64,000 nt of DNA from Selenomonas sputigena (GCF_026015965.1 NZ_CP110383.1:591808-655807), one strand, 5' to 3'. Counted from the first letter of the stretch, positions 18,510 through 29,964 are shown. The notes: a model not told the origin generated them from the sequence alone. A program made the numbers and translations.

Positions 18510-18541
18510 CGCACAAACGTCCACTTTGTGGACATTGTGCG
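18510..18541. other. 32-base hairpin between DUF2442 and the arg operon
   Basis: Two nested arms, CGCACAA with TTGTGCG (one base offset) and GTCCAC with GTGGAC, meet over a TTT loop. Its role is unknown. It lies upstream of the arg promoter. Confidence 0.45.
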
Positions 18542-18551
18542 CCGCCCTTAA

Positions 18552-18605
18552 TGAAAGTTCGCCAATCAGTCTGCGCCCTTCGGGCTTGACTTCTTGGACT
18601 TTCAT
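18552..18605. other. Branched inverted repeat upstream of the arg promoter
   Basis: ATGAAAGTTC and GGACTTTCAT close a 10-bp outer stem with one wobble, at the two ends of this segment. Inside are AGTC/GACT and a GCCC-TTC-GGGC hairpin. It is upstream of the predicted arg transcription start, so it is not an arg leader. It could belong to a small RNA or the 3' end of an unseen transcript. No T-box signature is present. Confidence 0.4.
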
Positions 18606-18624
18606 AGTAAATTCCACAAACCTA

Positions 18625-18659
18625 TTGCATAATTATGCAATAAAATGTATAATTATAAA
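18625..18659 (+). promoter_or_regulatory. Arginine operon promoter embedded in two tandem ARG boxes
   Basis: TTGCATAATTATGCAA (18625-18640) is a perfect palindrome fitting the ArgR/AhrC operator TGMATWWWWATKCA. A second, weaker box TGTATAATTATAAA (18646-18659) is centred 20 bases away, two helical turns, as expected for an ArgR hexamer. TTGCAT (18625-18630), a 17-base spacer and TATAAT (18648-18653) fall inside the two boxes, so repressor binding would block RNA polymerase. Confidence 0.88.
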
Positions 18660-18700
18660 CATCGTTCGACAAAGGAATTCGGGAAGGGGCGGTCGAGCAC

Positions 18701-19735
18701 ATGAGAGTGAGCATTATCGGAGCTACAGGCTACGCGGGGGCGGAGCTTCTGCGGCTTCTTTACGAACACCCGCAGGCGGATGTCGTGCATATCACGTCGG
18801 AGAGCCATACGGGGGAGAAGATTTCGAGCATCTATCCGCATCTTCGCGGCATTTATGATGAAGAGCTTGAGAGCATGAAGGACATCGTGCGCATCGGCAG
18901 GGACAGCGACTTCGTTTTCATCGGTCTGCCGCACGGTCATGCGATGGCGGCAGGCAAGGCGCTCGAAGGCGAGAAGACGCGCATCATCGACCTCGGCGCG
19001 GACTATCGCTTCGCTGACACATCGGTCTATGAAGCGTGGTACAAGGTCAAGCATACGCACAAGGACGCCGAGCGCGTCTATGGTCTGGCGGAGCTCAATC
19101 GCGAGGCGATTCGCGGTGCGAAGATCATTGGCAATGCGGGCTGCTACACGACGGCGAGCATTCTCGCGCTCGCACCTCTCGCCAAGAATCACCTCGTCGA
19201 CATGGCGAGCATCGTCGTCGACGCGAAGTCCGGCGTATCGGGCGCGGGACGCTCGGCGAAGCAGGCGAATCTTCTGCCCGAGCTTTACGACAGCTTCAAG
19301 GCGTACGGTGTCGCCACGCATCGCCATACGCCTGAGATCGAGCAGGCGATGACGGAGCTTTCGGGCGAAGCGTGCATCCTGTCCTTCACGCCGCACCTCG
19401 TGCCCATGTCGCGCGGCATCCTCGCGACATGCTACGCGCGGCTGAAAGAAGGTGTCGAACCCAATATGGTCGATGCAGCGTATGAAAAGATGTACGGCGA
19501 GGAATACTTCGTGCGGCTTCTCGGACGCGGCGGCTATCCGGCGACGAAGGCGGTGCGCGGCTCGAACTTCTGCGACATCGGCTGGCACATCGACGAGAGG
19601 ACGCGTCGCGTCGTCGTCCTCTCCGCCATCGACAATCTCGTCAAGGGGGCGGCGGGACAGGCCGTGCAGAACTTCAACATCGCCTGCGGCTTCGATGAGA
19701 AGCTCGGGCTTGATCATATCGCAGTTTATCCGTAA
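18701..19735 (+). CDS. argC: ArgC, N-acetyl-gamma-glutamyl-phosphate reductase
   Basis: Third step of arginine synthesis, NADPH-dependent. The 344-residue protein opens with the Rossmann motif IIGATGYAGAELLRLL and has the active-site Cys in GNAGCYTTA, plus DAKSGVSGAGR and HRHTPEIEQ. It is the first gene of the arg operon, about 40 bases after the predicted transcription start. Confidence 0.96.
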   Translation: MRVSIIGATGYAGAELLRLLYEHPQADVVHITSESHTGEKISSIYPHLRGIYDEELESMKDIVRIGRDSDFVFIGLPHGHAMAAGKALEGEKTRIIDLGADYRFADTSVYEAWYKVKHTHKDAERVYGLAELNREAIRGAKIIGNAGCYTTASILALAPLAKNHLVDMASIVVDAKSGVSGAGRSAKQANLLPELYDSFKAYGVATHRHTPEIEQAMTELSGEACILSFTPHLVPMSRGILATCYARLKEGVEPNMVDAAYEKMYGEEYFVRLLGRGGYPATKAVRGSNFCDIGWHIDERTRRVVVLSAIDNLVKGAAGQAVQNFNIACGFDEKLGLDHIAVYP

Positions 19736-19753
19736 TACAGGAGGGTATACAAC

Positions 19754-20965
19754 ATGTTTTCTGATGCAGCAGCAAAAAAAGGCGTGACATTTCCCAAGGG
19801 ATTCAAGGCGGCGGGCGTCAAGGCCGGCATTAAGAAGAGCGGCAACCTCGACGTCGCCGTGATTTACTCGGAAGAGGAGGCTGCCGTCGCGGGCGTTTTC
19901 ACGCAGAATGCCGTGGCGGCGGCGCCCGTCTACGTTTCCAAAGCGGCGGTCGAGGACGGCAAAGCGCGTGCCATCGTGGCCAATGCGGGCTGTGCGAACG
20001 CCTGCACGGGCGAGCAGGGCATGAAGGATGCAAAGCGTACGGCGGAGATTGCAGCGAAGGCGCTCGGCTGTGCGGCGGATGACGTCCTCGTCGCCTCGAC
20101 GGGCGTCATCGGCGTGAATCTGCCGATGGACAAGCTGGAGCAGGGCGTCAAGGATGCTGTGGCAAGCCTTTCCACGGAAGGCAGCATGGATGCGGGCAAT
20201 GCCATCATCACGACGGACACATACTCCAAGGCGTGTTCGACGGAGGTCGAGATCGGCGGCAGGAAGGTGCGTTTCGGCGCGATTGCCAAAGGTTCGGGCA
20301 TGATCCAGCCGAATATGGCGACGATGCTCTCTTTCATCACGACGGACGCGGCAATCGAGAGCAAGCTTCTGCAGGAGGCTCTTTCCGAAATCACCGAGGT
20401 CACGTTCAACATGATCTCGGTCGACGGCGACATGAGCACGAACGATATGGTGACGGTGCTTGCGAACGGTGCGGCGGGCAACGCGAAGATCACGGAGAAG
20501 AACGCTGACTACGAAATTTTCTATCGGACGCTCAAGGAGATCTGCACGGGGCTTTCCGAGCGCATTGCGGCGGACGGCGAGGGCGCGACGAAGTTTTTGA
20601 CCGTGCATGTGACGGGCGCGGAGTCCTTCGACGCGGCGAAGCAGGTCGCGATGAGCGTCGCGAAGTCGCCGCTCGTCAAGACGGCCTTCTTCGGTGAAGA
20701 TCCGAACTGGGGGCGCGTCATCTGCGCTGTCGGCTATGCGGGCGTGCCCATGACGCCGGAAAAGACCGTCGTGAAGTTCGGCGGCATTCCCGTCTATGCG
20801 AACGGCACGGGCGCTTCCTGCGATGCAGACGCCTTGCGCAAGGTCATGGGGCAGCATGACATCGTCATCGATGTCGAGATGGGCTTGGGCAGTGCCGAAG
20901 CGACGGTCTGGACGTGCGATTTTTCCTATGAGTATGTGAAGATCAACGGCGAGTACCATACCTGA
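19754..20965 (+). CDS. argJ: ArgJ, glutamate N-acetyltransferase
   Basis: Moves the acetyl group from acetylornithine to glutamate, making the cycle economical. The 403-residue precursor contains KGSGMIQPNMATML, where family members self-cleave before the Thr to give two subunits and the catalytic nucleophile. The first residues lack a signal. Whether it also uses acetyl-CoA (bifunctional) cannot be told from sequence; no argA was seen in the window. Confidence 0.95.
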   Translation: MFSDAAAKKGVTFPKGFKAAGVKAGIKKSGNLDVAVIYSEEEAAVAGVFTQNAVAAAPVYVSKAAVEDGKARAIVANAGCANACTGEQGMKDAKRTAEIAAKALGCAADDVLVASTGVIGVNLPMDKLEQGVKDAVASLSTEGSMDAGNAIITTDTYSKACSTEVEIGGRKVRFGAIAKGSGMIQPNMATMLSFITTDAAIESKLLQEALSEITEVTFNMISVDGDMSTNDMVTVLANGAAGNAKITEKNADYEIFYRTLKEICTGLSERIAADGEGATKFLTVHVTGAESFDAAKQVAMSVAKSPLVKTAFFGEDPNWGRVICAVGYAGVPMTPEKTVVKFGGIPVYANGTGASCDADALRKVMGQHDIVIDVEMGLGSAEATVWTCDFSYEYVKINGEYHT

Positions 20966-20977
20966 GGCGGTGGAGCG

Positions 20978-21862
20978 ATGTTTGCGGCAAACGACAAGGC
21001 GGCGATCCTCGTCGAGGCGCTGCCTTATATACAGGAATTTTATGGCAAGACCGTCGTCATCAAGTACGGCGGCAACGCCATGATCAATGAAGAGCTCAAG
21101 GAAAAGGTCATGCAGGACGTGGCGCTGATGAAGTACGTCGGCATACAGCCCGTCATCGTGCATGGTGGTGGCCCCGAGATTACGGGATTTCTCGGCAAGG
21201 TCGGCAAGGAGACGGAGTTCATCAGCGGCCTGCGCGTGACGGATGAAGAAACGGTCGAGATCGCCGAGATGGTGCTCGACGGCAAGATCAACTCCGACAT
21301 CGTGACGCTCCTCAATCGCCGCGGAGTCAGTGCTGTCGGGCTGTCGGGCAAGGATGCGAACCTCATCCGCGCGCAAAAGAAGCTCGCGACGGTCTACGAA
21401 GGGGAAGAGAGCCGGAAGGTGGACATCGGCTATGTCGGTCAGGTCGAAAAAATCGACACGCGTCTCCTGCAAGACCTCATCGCGCACGACTACATCCCCG
21501 TCATTGCACCGATCGGCGTCGGTGCGGACGGCGAGAGCTACAACATCAACGCCGACTACGTGGCGGCGGAGATTGCGGGTGCGCTCGGGGCGGAGAAGCT
21601 CCTGCTCCTGACGGACGTCGAGGGCGTCTACAAGGACTATGAGGACAAATCATCCTTCATCTCGACGCTCACGGCAGCCGAGGCGCGTCGCTATATCGAG
21701 GACGGCACCTTGACGGGCGGCATGATCCCGAAGGTGGAAGCGTGCCTGAGGGCGCTCGATGCGGGTGCGGCAAAGACGCATATCATCGACGGCAGGCTCG
21801 GCCACTCCATCATCTTGGAAATCTTCACCTCGGCGGGCATCGGTACGCAGGTCGTGAAGTGA
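20978..21862 (+). CDS. argB: ArgB, acetylglutamate kinase
   Basis: Phosphorylates N-acetylglutamate. The 294-residue amino-acid-kinase fold protein has VIKYGGNAM, VHGGGPEITGFL, GLSGKDANLI and LTDVEGVYKD. The N-terminal extension (AAILVEALPYIQEFYGKT) resembles the helix that makes arginine-sensitive hexameric forms, so feedback inhibition by arginine is likely by analogy. Confidence 0.95.
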   Translation: MFAANDKAAILVEALPYIQEFYGKTVVIKYGGNAMINEELKEKVMQDVALMKYVGIQPVIVHGGGPEITGFLGKVGKETEFISGLRVTDEETVEIAEMVLDGKINSDIVTLLNRRGVSAVGLSGKDANLIRAQKKLATVYEGEESRKVDIGYVGQVEKIDTRLLQDLIAHDYIPVIAPIGVGADGESYNINADYVAAEIAGALGAEKLLLLTDVEGVYKDYEDKSSFISTLTAAEARRYIEDGTLTGGMIPKVEACLRALDAGAAKTHIIDGRLGHSIILEIFTSAGIGTQVVK

Positions 21863-21888
21863 CGGCGCATGGAAAAGCGGGGGAAATT

Positions 21889-23094
21889 ATGAAAGAAACA
21901 GATGAAGCAATCTACGCGAAGGACGCGGCGGGCTATCTGCCCGTGTTCAACCGCTACAAGATTGTGCTCGATCACGGCGAGGGCGTCTACGTTTTCGACA
22001 ACAACGGCAGGAAGTACATCGACTTCCTCGCAGGCATCGCGGTCAACGTGCTCGGCCACGCCTATGCGCCGCTCGTCAAGACGATTGCCGAACAGGCGGG
22101 GCGCATGATCCACTGCTCGAATCTCTATTACACGCAGGCGCAGGCGGATGCAGCGGAAAGGCTCGTGCGCCTATCAGGACTCGGCAAGGCATTTTTTGCC
22201 AATTCGGGTGCAGAAGCGAACGAGGGCGCAATCAAGGTCGCGCACAAGTATGCGCACGCGAAAGATCCTGAAAAGTCGCAGATCATCACGGCGTGGCACA
22301 GTTTTCACGGACGCACGCTCGCGACATTGACGGCGACGGGGCAGCCGAAGTATCATAAAGACTTTGGCCCACTGCCCGAGGGATTCGACTATGTGCATTA
22401 CGGCAATATCGAAGAGCTGGAAAAGATGATGAGCGCGAAGACGTGCGCCGTCATGCTCGAAACGATTCAAGGCGAGGGCGGCGTCCATGTGCCGACGGCA
22501 GAATACTTGAAGCGCGTGCGCGAGCTTTGCGACGAGCACGGCGCACTCTTGATCTTCGATGAGATCCAATGCGGCATGGGGCGCACGGGCAAGATGTTCG
22601 CTTACGAGCATTTCGGCGTGCAGCCCGATATCGTGACTCTTGCCAAGGGGCTTGCGGGCGGCGTGCCCATCGGTGCGTTTATCGTGACGGATGAGGTGGC
22701 GGGGGCGTTCCATGCGGGCGACCACGGCACGACCTTCGGCGGCAATCCTCTCGCGTGCGCGGCGGCGAACGTCGTGCTCGACACGGTGCAGAAAGAGGGC
22801 ATCTTGGGTCATGTCGACAAGGTCGGCGCGTATTTCCGTGAAAAGCTCGAAGGATTCCGAAAGAAGTATCCGGCTCTCATCAAGGAAGTGCGCGGCATGG
22901 GGCTTATTCTCGGCATGGAGCTGACCATAGAGGGACGCGGCATTGTCAACGAATGTTTGGAGCACGGCGCGATCATCAACTGCACGGCAGGAAATGTCCT
23001 GCGCTTCGTGCCGCCGTTGATTGTCAAGGAAGCGCATATCGACGAGCTCTGTGCGATCTTGGAGCCGATTCTGGCGAAGTACGCCAAAGGCTGA
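21889..23094 (+). CDS. argD: ArgD, acetylornithine aminotransferase
   Basis: PLP-dependent class III aminotransferase making acetylornithine. The 401-residue protein has FANSGAEANEGAIK, WHSFHGRTLA, the FDEIQCGMGRTG cofactor region and the PLP lysine in LAKGLAGGVPIGA. The start at 21889 is chosen because the upstream frame runs inside argB and homologues start here. Confidence 0.95.
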   Translation: MKETDEAIYAKDAAGYLPVFNRYKIVLDHGEGVYVFDNNGRKYIDFLAGIAVNVLGHAYAPLVKTIAEQAGRMIHCSNLYYTQAQADAAERLVRLSGLGKAFFANSGAEANEGAIKVAHKYAHAKDPEKSQIITAWHSFHGRTLATLTATGQPKYHKDFGPLPEGFDYVHYGNIEELEKMMSAKTCAVMLETIQGEGGVHVPTAEYLKRVRELCDEHGALLIFDEIQCGMGRTGKMFAYEHFGVQPDIVTLAKGLAGGVPIGAFIVTDEVAGAFHAGDHGTTFGGNPLACAAANVVLDTVQKEGILGHVDKVGAYFREKLEGFRKKYPALIKEVRGMGLILGMELTIEGRGIVNECLEHGAIINCTAGNVLRFVPPLIVKEAHIDELCAILEPILAKYAKG

Positions 23095-23109
23095 AGGGGA
23101 GGAAAACGT

Positions 23110-24042
23110 ATGTTAAAAGGCAGGGATTTACTTTCCATCCATGATCTGTCCTCTGAGGAGGTCGAGGCGATTCTCGCGCTTGCCGAAGAACTCAAGGCAA
23201 TGCAGAAGGCGGGCATCGAGCACCGCGTTCTCGCGGGCAAGACGCTCGGCATGATCTTCGAGAAATCCTCGACGAGGACGCGCGTTTCCTTTGAGACGGG
23301 CATGTTTCAGCTCGGCGGACAGGCGCTCTTCCTCTCGAACCGCGACCTGCAGATTGGGCGCGGCGAGCCAATCAAGGATACGGCTCGCGTCCTCTCGCGC
23401 TATCTCGACGGCGTGATGATCCGCACCTTCGAGCATGAGAAGGTGGAGGAGTTCGCCAAGTATGCCGACATTCCCGTCATCAATGCCTTGACTGATCTCC
23501 TCCATCCGTGCCAGGCGCTGACCGACCTCTTGACGATTCGCGAGCACAAGGGCAAGAATCTCAAGGGGCTGAAGATGGCGTACGTCGGCGACGGCAACAA
23601 TATGACGCATTCTCTGATGTATGCGGCAGCAAAGACGGGCATGAACTTCGTCGCCGCGACGCCTGCGGACTACGCACCCGATGAAGGGGTGACGCAGAGG
23701 GCTCAGGAAGATGCGAAGGAGACGGGCGCGAGCATTACGCTCGTGACCGACCCGTTTGCGGCGGCGAAGGACGCCGACATCCTCGTGACGGACACATGGG
23801 CGAGCATGGGGCAGGAGGCGGAGCACGAGGAGCGCAAGAAAATTTTCGCGCCGTACCAGATCAACGGCGACCTGCTCGCCGCCGCCGACAAACGCGCCAT
23901 CGTCATGCACTGCCTGCCCGCCTATCGCGGCGAGGAGATCACGGACGACGTCATGGAAGCATTCTCCGACGTCATCTTCGACGAGGCGGAGAACCGTCTG
24001 CATACGCAGAAGGCGATCATGGCACTTTTGATGGCGGACTGA
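23110..24042 (+). CDS. argF: ArgF, ornithine carbamoyltransferase
   Basis: Makes citrulline from ornithine and carbamoyl phosphate. The 310-residue protein has the carbamoyl-phosphate site SSTRTRVSFE, the HPCQALTDLLT motif and the ornithine-site HCLPAYRGEE. Length is typical of the anabolic enzyme; the synthetic position in the arg operon agrees. Confidence 0.95.
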   Translation: MLKGRDLLSIHDLSSEEVEAILALAEELKAMQKAGIEHRVLAGKTLGMIFEKSSTRTRVSFETGMFQLGGQALFLSNRDLQIGRGEPIKDTARVLSRYLDGVMIRTFEHEKVEEFAKYADIPVINALTDLLHPCQALTDLLTIREHKGKNLKGLKMAYVGDGNNMTHSLMYAAAKTGMNFVAATPADYAPDEGVTQRAQEDAKETGASITLVTDPFAAAKDADILVTDTWASMGQEAEHEERKKIFAPYQINGDLLAAADKRAIVMHCLPAYRGEEITDDVMEAFSDVIFDEAENRLHTQKAIMALLMAD

Positions 24043-24157
24043 CTTCATATTATCTGCAATCCCCGGCAGGAAAAATTTATGAAAGCGCGTATTCTTAAGG
24101 AGACGCTGAATTTATCAGTGCTTCCTTGATATAAAATATTTTAAGGAGCTGTTTTTC

Positions 24158-26802
<2,645 letters not shown>

Positions 26803-26808
26803 TGAGAC

Positions 26809-26848
26809 ATCCCCTTGCATGGCGCGTTGTGCCGGCAAGGGGATTTTT
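26809..26848 (+). terminator. Terminator of the arg operon
   Basis: ATCCCCTTGC (26809-26818) and GCAAGGGGAT (26835-26844) form a perfect 10-bp stem followed by TTTTT. From here to 27015 I see no gene. Confidence 0.88.
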
Positions 26849-27267
26849 CTGTAGGTGTTCTTATGGAAGAGCTGTATGTGCTGGCATAGAAGGAGATTTC
26901 TCTTTGAAGAAGAATAAGGTTAGCATACCTTGTGAAAATCTTTGCGGTTTATATGGTTTTGAATTGTTTTGCATATGATTGAATTTGAGTTATATCAACA
27001 ATCATTTTTCAGAGCGTAAATTCGCAAAGTAACTTCTGCTGATGTAAGTCTATGGGATTTAGTCTAAGAAAGCCGATAGGAGTAAGTGCGAGAAGCATCG
27101 GAATTTGTATGCAATGGATGACCTGAGCACAATATCATCTCAAAAGCTACCGAACCATAAGGGATAATCTGGAAAAAAGGACATGCTTCGCACTCCGAAA
27201 AGCGAGGTTTTTCAGAGTAAGTTCCACCCTAGCGGGATTTACTATGAGAAAGACGTGCAGCGCAAGA

Positions 27268-28426
27268 TTAGCCCTTCAGAAGCCTAGGAGACTGCACGAC
27301 ATCTTCCGGCGCAACATACGAGATACCCAAAAGAGCAGCCAGTTCCTCGGAAAAAGCGAACGTAAACATCTCATAGGGAGACTTGCCGCTGTAAATGTTG
27401 CGACGGACGCCATTGATGTGAGAAAAATCAAATTGACGGTATCCTGTGTGAAATGGTCGTGTGATTCTTCTCAATTTGCGCCTTCTGGCAAGACTGCATG
27501 GGATCGCAGAAAAAAAGGCAGGCCTCCTTTTCCCCCCTCAAGATTGTTCTCAAAGGCGAAAACATCGGAGAACTCTCCACCGTTGTCCGTAAGCATCACG
27601 GGCATAAGGTCAGGAAAAGCAAAACCGCCTGCAATCAAAGTTCGTTTGACATCTTGGAACTTCAAGGCAGCCTGCACAGCAATCTTGTTTTCGAGCAGAA
27701 GCCCGAACATGAAATTGAACGCAGTGAAGTGGACGATGAGGATGACTTTGCCGCCCGAAACTTCGATAACGGTATCAAGCTGCGTATGTGCGCAAAGCCC
27801 TTCCCGTTCCATATGAGCGAGGAAATCCACATAGGTGCGTTACTTCTTTATGGCAGAAGGAACGACATCCGCCCGCTTCTTTTTGCGAAGCTTGACTTTA
27901 CGGCGTGTGGAAGGTGAATTTTGGAAGCCGAATAATATCCCTCGGAAAAATGCCGATAAACCGTGCTGAGAGACACATTGAGCTCCGGGAGAGAAGCGAC
28001 GATATGATAAATGTGCTGATCCTTCTCAATGCAAGAGGAAATGATGCGATCCTGCTTGTAAAAAGACGCACAGTTCAATGGAATGCCTTCGCGTGCAACG
28101 TGCAGGAGCGCTTCGTATTCGGCATGTGCCTGCGGAGCGACATAGAGAAGGTGGAGGAAGCGGCAGTTAGCGGAACGGCGCTGGGAGTAAGCGTTGCAGA
28201 CGAAGGGTGCCTTGTCGAGCAAGGGGCAGAGTTCGTCTGTTTGCACGAATGCATTGCGGTGCTCTTTGCGATGTCGCTTCACTTCGTAAGATATGGTAGT
28301 AGGATTTTTCTGAACGAGCAGGGCGATCGCCTTGAAGGACAATCCCTTGTCGAGCCCGTTCATGATTTCCTGGCGGTCTTGCGCAGTAAGGTGCTTGTTC
28401 TTCTTGTTGTTGTCTGCTTTCTTCAT
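27268..28426 (-). pseudogene. IS30-family transposase, broken by frameshifts
   Basis: Three pieces in different frames read as one IS30 transposase. 28426-27848 gives the N-terminal HTH part (KNKHLTAQDRQEIMNGLD, TTISYEVKRHRKEHR). 27830-27471 gives the catalytic core with MLTDNGGEFSDVF, the second Asp region of the DDE site. 27474-27268 gives the C-terminus with YSGKSPYEMFTFAF and LGISYVAPEDVV. At least two frame changes separate them, so no functional enzyme is expected. Confidence 0.85.
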
Positions 28427-28499
28427 GATGACAGCCTCCTTTGTGTAGAGAACTTTCTCACACTAAATTCAGCCATAAATTCTTCTCAGAGTAAATCCC

Positions 28500-28530
28500 A
28501 TCAGTGACCTATTATGTGGGATTTACTTTG
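28500..28530. repeat. Inverted repeat at the copy-A end
   Basis: AGTAAATCCC (28491-28500) and GGGATTTACT (about 28518-28527) form a perfect 10-bp inverted repeat with a 17-base gap, partly overlapping the inner and outer ends of the insertion sequence. Confidence 0.5.
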
Positions 28531-28576
28531 GAAATTTACCAGAACATCTTGATACATACCTAGCGGTTCTTAAAAC

Positions 28577-28605
28577 TTGACTTTTTGACCTAATTATGCT
28601 ATAGT
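28577..28605 (+). promoter_or_regulatory. Promoter of the 60-residue small protein
   Basis: TTGACT (28577-28582), a 17-base spacer and TATAGT (28600-28605) precede the small gene at 28638. Confidence 0.65.
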
Positions 28606-28637
28606 ATAAATATCACAGAATGAAGGAGGTGAGTAAA

Positions 28638-28820
28638 ATGAATGGATATAGGTATTACAACGGGACTCGATTCGTTGGTGGGACGGCGGCACTTTTGCAT
28701 AAGATCAAGAAAGACGGGGGTCTTAGCAAGCATTATCAAAAAATCATCCAGCAATCGATTATGGACTTCATCCAAGCGGCCAACGAGGAAGAAAAACGTA
28801 ATTATATCAAGCTCGCGTAA
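28638..28820 (+). CDS. Small hypothetical protein, 60 residues
   Basis: I do not recognise it. The start at 28638 follows AAGGAGGTGAG, a near-perfect ribosome site. The protein (MNGYRYYNGTRFVGGTAALL...) has a Tyr/Gly-rich head and a charged amphipathic helical tail (QQSIMDFIQAANEEEKRNY), with no membrane segment. Its own promoter and a perfect terminator frame it, so it is a single-gene unit. It lies in a low-GC island between insertion-sequence copies and is probably acquired DNA. Confidence 0.7.
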   Translation: MNGYRYYNGTRFVGGTAALLHKIKKDGGLSKHYQKIIQQSIMDFIQAANEEEKRNYIKLA

Positions 28821-28835
28821 CTCCAATGGATCGAC

Positions 28836-28874
28836 AAATGATAACGCACCTGCAAGGTGCGCTATCATTTTTTT
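28836..28874 (+). terminator. Strong terminator of the small gene
   Basis: AAATGATA and TATCATTT flank an inner CGCACCT/AGGTGCG stem with one A/C mismatch and a GC(A)-type loop; seven T follow. This is an ideal intrinsic terminator. Confidence 0.88.
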
Positions 28875-28951
28875 GTGCACATATAATATGCTGCTCGGTG
28901 TATGTAATGATGATAAAGAGAGGGAATTGGACATCTGCTGGAGGTGATAAA

Positions 28952-29014
28952 ATGAGTGAATGTACAATAATTGCAATTTGCATGGCGATTGTCGCTCTTT
29001 GCGCTCATTTCTGA
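28952..29014 (+). CDS. Tiny hydrophobic peptide, possible type I toxin-like
   Basis: The frame gives MSECTIIAICMAIVALCAHF, 20 residues, almost wholly one membrane segment. GGAGGTGATAAA precedes the ATG at a proper distance. A TATAAT (near 28882) lies upstream without a clear -35. Small hydrophobic peptides of the holin-like toxin kind look like this, but length is short and no antisense RNA promoter could be shown. Function is inferred only from hydrophobicity. Confidence 0.45.
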   Translation: MSECTIIAICMAIVALCAHF

Positions 29015-29209
29015 GAAACATGAGAGTAAGTTGTTGAAAAATACGGGAAGTCGCAACGTAGTTTTGATGTAATTGCTTCTCAAAAAATATAGGACTTATT
29101 TATTCTTTGTAATGAAAGAAACTCTGTGCAAAAATATAGATAACTTCCGTACCATATATCGTTTGTAATGTAGGGAGCGAGAAAGTAAAAAATTAGCAAA
29201 GAATTGGAG

Positions 29210-29284
29210 GTGGTTGAAGTACTTGACACAGTATCAATCATATCAATGTGTTTTGCCATAGTCGTAGTATCTCTCTGTTGTTGA
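29210..29284 (+). CDS. Second tiny hydrophobic peptide, probably degenerate
   Basis: From GTG at 29210 the frame reads 24 residues, including EVLDTVSIISMCFAIVVVSL, similar in position, layout and composition to the peptide at 28952. GGAGGTG precedes it but overlaps the only GTG start, so translation as drawn is doubtful; a TTG at 29204 is an alternative. A terminator follows at once. It may be a decayed copy of a holin-like toxin-type unit. Confidence 0.3.
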   Translation: MVEVLDTVSIISMCFAIVVVSLCC

Positions 29285-29300
29285 TTATAAGGATAGAAGT

Positions 29301-29348
29301 GGAGCTTGTACGAGCGGGAAATCCTTTCGTACAAGCCCCTTTTGTTTC
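29301..29348 (+). terminator. Terminator after the second peptide
   Basis: GCTTGTACGA (29304-29313) and TCGTACAAGC (29327-29336) form a perfect 10-bp stem, extended by GG/CC and followed by TTTTGTTT. Confidence 0.75.
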
Positions 29349-29394
29349 AAAACCTATACTTTTTAGGAGTTTGCAGATCACCAATAAAATATGC

Positions 29395-29454
29395 TTCAAA
29401 AAGCCCCATCTACACTTTTGAAGCATTCTAAAAGTGTAGATGGGACTTTTTGAA
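29395..29454. repeat. 25-bp inverted repeat before the resolvase remnant
   Basis: Arms of 25 bases (29395-29419 and 29430-29454) match at 24 positions, with a 10-base loop; the core is CCATCTACACTTTT. It could be a terminator, a recombination site or a transposon end belonging to the resolvase just downstream. Confidence 0.65.
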
Positions 29455-29497
29455 ACAAATATGATAAAATTTTAAGTAAAGGAGAGGAACTTGCAAA

Positions 29498-29930
29498 ATG
29501 AAGATTGGATACATTCGCGTTTCTGATAAAAAACAGAATCCCGATCGACAGATTGAAAAATGCTGGCCATTGGAATTGAAACACGCAATATCGATATTGA
29601 TATTGTGGTGCTGGAGCAGGAATCCTTGTTTGACAGTAGGCGATTCCGGGAAATGGGAGAATTGGGGAAGCTGATGGAAGATCAGTTTCTCCGCCTTTTG
29701 AGTTACGTTGCAGAGCAGGAGCGCAATAAAATTCGGATGCGGTAGCGTGAAGGAATCAATATTGCGTAGCGGAAAGGGGGTTGATTCGGACGACCGCGCG
29801 TCGAGATTACGAGGGAATTTCAAGATGTTGTAAAACAATGGCGAAACGGGGAGATTATCACAAAGAGGCGATACGTATATCCAACATGAAGCCGTCCACC
29901 TTCTATCGGAAGGCAGGAGAATTCAGCTGA
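29498..29930 (+). pseudogene. Serine resolvase/invertase, decayed
   Basis: The start MKIGYIRVSDKKQNPDRQIEK is the classic N-terminus of a serine resolvase with the catalytic Ser in RVS. After a deletion, another frame reads MGELGKLMEDQFLRLLSYVAEQERNKIRMR, the end of the catalytic domain and the E helix. Then, past a stop, come FGRPRVEIT-like residues and the HTH tail IRISNMKPSTFYRKAGEFS, after one more frame change. The middle of the catalytic domain is missing, so it is inactive. AAGGAGAGG still precedes the ATG. Confidence 0.85.
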
Positions 29931-29964
29931 TAAGTGTTGGAAAGCCTTTTTGAGGGAATACAAA

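Larger units (their letters stand above)
27016..28539 (-). mobile_element. Degenerate IS30-type insertion sequence, copy A
   Basis: Terminal inverted repeats GTAAATTCGCAAAGTAA (27016-27032) and TTACTTTGGAAATTTAC (28523-28539) match at 15 of 17 positions and bound about 1.52 kb. Further inside, GGGATTTACTATGAGAA (27235-27251) faces TTCTCAGAGTAAATCCC (28484-28500), 16 of 17 matched. The transposase gene between them is on the minus strand and broken. No target duplication is evident. Confidence 0.75.

Noticed and set aside
18510-18700. T-box riboswitch for the arg operon
   Set aside because: No T-box core sequence is seen, and the structures lie upstream of the predicted promoter; ARG boxes explain control.
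18653-21487. A 944-codon open frame on the minus strand
   Set aside because: It lies fully across argC, argJ and argB, whose plus-strand products carry clear active-site motifs.
24099-24150. Separate argG promoter and ARG box
   Set aside because: TATAAAAT has no credible -35 at a proper distance and TGAATTTATCA lacks the second half of an ARG box.
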